Positions 59,904 through 64,000 of a stretch of DNA of 64,000 bases are shown piece by piece. The notes beneath the pieces are model-generated. The model was given only the letters and a program-made list of their open reading frames with translations. It did not search any database and was not told where the DNA came from. The DNA is from Timema cristinae. Its lineage: Eukaryota; Arthropoda; Insecta; Phasmatodea; Timematidae. Within the stretch, counting starts at the first letter, position 1, and every line of letters starts with the position of its first letter. A program made the translations under genes and the position numbers. The stretch spans positions 1 to 64,000 of the forward strand of contig JBCFYV010000537.1 in the NCBI GenBank assembly GCA_039000515.1, in the 5' to 3' direction.

Positions 59904-61195
59904 TAAAAGTATATGAAATATCAAATAATGTAACTTCTATTGATATAAATTGAGTTACATTTTTACAATTTAACAATAAGCAATGTATATGTAAATTTGT
60001 TAAATTATTGACACAATGAATAAAATGTACGAAAACATACACGCACAACACCAAATTTCAGCAAAATTGTCACAAAAAGCATTTTATTTATGTAATGCTA
60101 TAATTTATTAAGATGTTTTAAAAAATTACCCAAAGAAAAATCTTCTTCTATATGAGGGATTAGCAAAATGTATGTTATTTGGATTCATTCTTAAAAGTAT
60201 TCACTACAAAACATATTTAGTAGGGCCTATATTATTTGATTTGAAAGCTAAAATTGATTATAGAACAGAATTAATAATACTAAAAGGCTAAATAATATAA
60301 ATGTAAAACCCCTGTTTAAACTGTTATAAAATTAATATGTTACTATCTCAGAAATCAATTAATGTGACACTGTCTAGTTTAGCAATTAATTTATAGTATT
60401 CCTACTTCAATGATATAGCCACATTTTATGGTAGCTATGAGCAAACTAATAAATTTAACATACTTTGGAGTTGACCTAATAGCTAGCTAAGAAATAAAAA
60501 AGTATATCAGAAAATAAACAAAACTAGCTAATCTAAAATAAACACAAAACTTTTAAGAATGTAGCTTAAATCTAATTCACATAATATATATGTTGTAGAG
60601 AGACATTTTTGGTCAATAGCTAAACATGCTAAATATTCAATAACTGTACAATAAGAAAATGTGGTCCAATGAGCCCAAAATCAGCTATTACAAAGCTCTC
60701 GTAATAAATTAAACATATAAGATTTATTGGTAAAAGTAGACATTTTTCATTGCAAATGATTATTCTCAAAACTGCTTTGAGAATAAAATGTATTAAAGAT
60801 TTTTTGTTTTGTTTAAACTTGAATTATTTAAAAAGAGAAAAATTAAGTTCTACATGAAAGTATCAGAGTTTAGAAATACATCTAGGCCCCCTATAGCTGG
60901 GTGATGTTTCTGATGCAAGTTGATACATACAAACTAACTTCTACGAACCACTATAAAACCAACCATAGCCTGTGTTGTCAAAAATAATAATAGTAAATAT
61001 GCAACAACATAATGCCCTGTAGTGAATTTGTGTAAACTTATATAATAAATTTGCTATGAGTAAGGTTCAAACTTGGATAAAATCAATATTATCCTAATAA
61101 TGTTGAGATTATCCAAAGTATGGGTTAGTGTTAAAGTGAATAATGTTTTTTGAAGTTTATTCGGATAATAGTGATACTATTCACCCATACTTGGA
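59904..61195. other. AT-rich DNA, imperfect inverted pair near 61.06-61.19 kb
   Basis: ATTATCCAAAGTATGGGTTA (about 61,108) and its near-inverse ACCCATACTTGGAT (about 61,184-61,197) could form a small hairpin together with GGATAA repeats. Nothing else was recognised. Confidence 0.4.
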
Positions 61196-61205
61196 TGTCA
61201 AATTC

Positions 61206-61263
61206 TAGGGTTGAGGTTAAGTTAGATTAGGCTAGATTAGTTTAGCTCAGGTTAGGTTGGGTG
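61206..61263 (+). repeat. Degenerate GGTTAG/TTAGG-like tract
   Basis: GGGTTGAGGTTAAGTTAGAT, TAGGCTAGATTAGTTTAGCT and CAGGTTAGGTTGGGTG form a run of TTAG(G)-like words. Short AGGTTAGGTT runs are frequent in insect genomes, and (TTAGG)n is the usual insect telomere repeat. This is too short and degenerate to be a telomere. Confidence 0.5.
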
Positions 61264-61439
61264 AATGGAAAATAAAGCATCAAAATGGGGTATTTTCAAT
61301 GTTAGTGCATTGCCACAATCCAATTTCAGGTCCCAGATTGAAATAGTGTTCCAAAATATAATCCGTTTTGAAACGTACTTAGTTTTACAAATAGTATTCA
61401 CTGTTATCCAAGTCTTGCTGGCTAGTGTTAAAATATTTT

Positions 61440-61472
61440 ATATATATACACACACACACACACAACACACAG
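61440..61472 (+). repeat. (TA)n(CA)n microsatellite
   Basis: TATATATACACACACACACA continues as a CA repeat to about 61,470 with one interruption. Confidence 0.9.
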
Positions 61473-62263
61473 TTTAGTAAAACCTAGCAGAGATTTTCCA
61501 CTTGAATTTTCCACTGACAAACCGGACCAGAATAGACCGACATCTATTTCCACATAGCCCCGTAGTACAAACTTTTATAAGGGATATCGATTTGATAAAC
61601 TACATTAAGAATTCTCTCTTTAAGGAAAAACCCTTTTCACTTTTAGAGGTCAAGGGATTGGGAGGTAATGATCCATTTTCTTCAAGAGGCAGCCCTTACC
61701 TCTTTGTTTGTTGGTGGAAATGTAAGGTGTGAACTGTGTTCTTCTTTTAATTGTAAATGAAATATCTTGTTGTTACCTTTTGTATGTTTACATTCCTATT
61801 TCCTGTAAGTTATAAGTTTTTTGATTTTTCTTTGATTTTTATTAATTTTACTATATTTTTGAACCTCTGCATTTTGTTTTACCTTTTTAACTTGTTACTC
61901 AAAGTAAATGAGTACTTACATAATAAGTTAATTTAGAAACCATACCACAATCAAATGAATTAACAGAGGCGGCCAAAGAAAGCCTTGATCAGTTTTATTA
62001 AAAAGTATACCCAATTAAATATACCAAGCAACTTTATCATTTCATTTGAGAGGACCTATATAATTTCAATTATTATATATTATTTTATATTTTTATCAAT
62101 AAATATATCAAAATTTAAATACCTGGACATTCACATAAAAGATAGATACTACTACTCTTATGATAAACCACAACTAAGATATTTGTATATATATAATGTT
62201 TTATTATAAGGTAGTGTAGCAAAAACAAATGCCACAATTCTTGGACAGCAATGACATGCTCAC
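61473..62263. other. Presumed CASK intron, nothing further recognised
   Basis: This follows the CASK exon on the minus strand, so it should be intron. It begins at the GTGAGC donor. No additional exon, RNA gene or named repeat was seen. Open frames at 61,502-61,732 and 61,985-62,209 (plus) have no domain. Confidence 0.5.
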
Positions 62264-62453
62264 CCGAGGAAGCAACTTCGTCATCCGCAAGGTCAGAGAA
62301 GCCGTCGTTGTTAGGGTCTGAATAGCAAGACGACCACTTAGGTGATGACACCGCTGCCAACACTGCACCCTTTAGCCTTCGTCGGGCATTGAACTTCTTC
62401 ATTTCTTCAACAGTGTCAGCAAGATGAATCTTAGCTGCCCCCTTATCTCTGTC
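62264..62453 (-). CDS. CASK: CASK internal exon (end of CaM-kinase domain, calmodulin-binding segment)
   Basis: CASK is a membrane-associated guanylate-kinase scaffold with CaM-kinase, L27, PDZ, SH3 and GK domains that works at synapses and cell junctions. The 190-bp exon starts in phase 0 after the acceptor TTTTGTTGTAG and ends one base into a codon before the donor GTGAGC (first intron base 62,263). It encodes 63 residues from DRDKGAAKIHLADTVEEM through KKFNARRRLKGAVLAAVSS to DDEVASS. In CASK this stretch follows the kinase lobe and contains the basic calmodulin-binding helix. CaMKII shares KKFNARRKLKGA, but AVLAAVSS and the acidic region after it point to CASK. Upstream kinase exons and downstream L27 exons are not found in the window, so the flanking introns are long. 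Insect CASK is called caki in Drosophila. Confidence 0.85.
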
Positions 62454-64000
62454 CTACAACAAAAGATCCTTTCTTTTTATCTTAAACATATAAGTGTATA
62501 AAAACTAGGGGTGTGTGGTACTCAGGAATTCGAGTTTTGGTTCAGTTTTAGTAAATTCTCGAACTATAAATAAATATTTTAGCAAAACTTGAAAAATTTG
62601 ATAAGGGCCCTGGTCAGAATTTTCTGTGTTTTCAAGAAAATTAATAATTTGTCTAATTTTATTCAATTTTAAAATATAATTTCAAAGCAAAGAGAGTCCC
62701 TCAATATTTTCCTTTTGTTCAATTTAAAAAAAATTGTACAATTATTAAATTTGTTTAGAAATTTGAATTTGTGTGGTTACAAATAAAATAATAATTAAAA
62801 ATACAAATAAGTTTGTGCTTATTTATGGTTTATGCGTGGATTTATTACAGAAATTTAACTTGAAATAGTTCTTGTACAAATACTACCTACTATATTACTA
62901 AAACTTAAAAATATATATATATATATGTTTTCATTCAAATTTGACACAAATTCAACTCTAAGTGAAAAATGCCTACTCGCAAACCTCTAATATACAACAA
63001 TATAATTTAAGTGATAGCGAAGGAAGCCAAACTGAAAGGATAGTTAGTTTAGGTTTATAAGAACAACTAGCAGAATGTCTAACCTTCACACTGGATATTG
63101 TGTTATTATTTATTTGTGGATGAAAATGAGAAAATTTTGTTTGGAGCTTAATGGCATGGTTCTTAGCGCTACCCGAGAAACACTGCGAGGAGGTGACCAT
63201 GTATCGTTTCTCATGGGGAGTTTTATTTTCGTGAGGCTCTCTTTCCTACTGTCTGGGACATTATCAGCTGAGTGCGGCTATACAGGTCTGCCCGCTCCCA
63301 CCACTCCCCACCCCGGGCCAGGCCCTCTCACTCACAGACACTACAAACACTACAAACACCACAAAATTCAGAAAAATATAAACTACAGACTTCTACTGTA
63401 TCTTAGAGCTACATATTAAAACGTAATTACATATTTTAATTAATTGTCTGTATTCATTTTTTTCCCCACCCCTTAGAAACATCTACGGGGTTAAAAATAA
63501 TTGCTATATTTTTTCAAAGGCATTATTAGAACAAAGTTATTCCCTTAAATGCTTAAAAAGAGTTTATAAGGCAATATTGTTGATTAGGGTAGCTACCTCG
63601 ATCTAACCCCTTAATCACATAACATCAGAATGCTAATTAGCTTATAAGGAAATTCTATGCTAAATTTCAGCTCTCTAGCTTTGTGGAAAGTGTGATAATT
63701 AGTGATTGAGTGGGTCAGTCAGCTAGTCAGGTCTTTCACTTTTATATATAGAGAGATTAAACTACTCTCTTCATTTCTTGATACACTCTTTACACTTTCA
63801 ACTTATCACTTCCACAGTAACACATTATGTTTAATCTTGAGAGATATTCATTTTTCATAATAATATGAAAACTATACAAATTATTATTATTATGAATGAA
63901 TGTTTCTGAACATTTAAAATAATGTGTAATTGTGAAAGTGATAATAAGTTGGACATGTGAAGAGTTTTGCGAAGAAATGAGGAGAGAAGTGTGTTTGTTT
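62454..64000. other. Presumed CASK upstream intron with simple repeats
   Basis: An (AT)n run lies at about 62,910-62,926. At 63,130-63,360 the sequence is GC-richer (CTCCCACCACTCCCCACCCC) with a short CACTACAAACACTACAAACA repeat and a 114-codon plus frame without a domain. I cannot identify this patch; it may be an old transposon piece. No CASK kinase exon is seen on the minus strand here. Confidence 0.45.
63665..63760 (+). repeat. Probable 3' end of a dispersed repeat
   Basis: AAATTTCAGCTCTCTAGCTT, then GATTGAGTGGGTCAGTCAGC, TAGTCAGGTCTTTCACTTTT and ATATATAGAGAGATT. A GTCAGTCAG run followed by TATATAGA is a frequent right end of dispersed insect repeats. It may be the opposite end of the type seen at 45.8 kb. 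Family not identified. Confidence 0.35.

Noticed and set aside
61206..61263. Telomeric (TTAGG)n array
   Set aside because: Only a short, degenerate run of TTAG-like words in interior sequence.
62115..62402. 95-codon minus-strand open frame starting at Met within the CASK exon, taken as a small independent gene
   Set aside because: The CASK reading extends upstream of that Met to a splice acceptor and stops at a GTGAGC donor. The residues after DDEVASSG are intron translation.
62264..62453. Assignment of the exon to CaMKII
   Set aside because: KKFNARRxLKGA is shared, but the sequence after it (AVLAAVSS with an acidic stretch) and the IHLADTVEEM lead-in fit CASK better than the CaMKII regulatory segment.

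Overview
The window looks like animal nuclear DNA, most likely from an insect. The signs are an AT-rich background, one recognisable vertical gene exon with GT/AG splice sites (CASK, a synaptic MAGUK scaffold, minus strand near 62.3 kb), a nuclear copy of mitochondrial nad4, a short GGTTAG-rich tract of the kind common in insects, and many degraded transposons and tRNA-derived SINEs. The order of insect cannot be decided from the sequence. There is no operon structure, and no intact protein-coding gene beyond the CASK exon.

Two sequence textures are present. About 1-1,740 and about 44,190-64,000 read as ordinary genomic DNA. The block between them, about 1,740-44,190, is saturated with short runs of A, T, G and C. 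Where the same repeat occurs in both textures, the copy in the block often shows single bases replaced by a neighbouring base. I read this as a consensus-quality artefact, so reading frames there should not be trusted. Only repeats could be recognised in that block.

Region by region: 1-910 has a G-rich minisatellite and a 70-bp tandem repeat. The corrupted block holds SINE copies (near 2.3-2.9, 3.9-4.2, 9.9-10.1, 35.1-35.4, 40.9-41.2 and 42.1-42.3 kb), two copies of a TTAA-flanked foldback MITE (15.4 and 17.0 kb), and tandem repeats at 21.1, 26.4 and 28.1 kb. The clean right part holds a SINE (45.5 kb), an intronless frameshifted copy of dynein regulatory complex subunit 2 (46.3-47.8 kb), a third foldback MITE (48.0 kb), a larger TTAA-flanked inverted-repeat element (48.8-50.0 kb), a probable hAT deletion derivative (52.6 kb), the nad4 NUMT (53.7 kb), another SINE (54.3 kb), a LINE reverse-transcriptase fossil split by a MITE and by a complete but dead hAT transposon (55.9-59.9 kb), and the CASK exon (62.26-62.45 kb).

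The simplest picture is that much of the clean right part is intron of CASK filled with mobile-element debris on either strand. The most interesting observation is a set of SINEs with two different bodies that share one 3' tail. I found no sign of a novel enzymatic or defence system.
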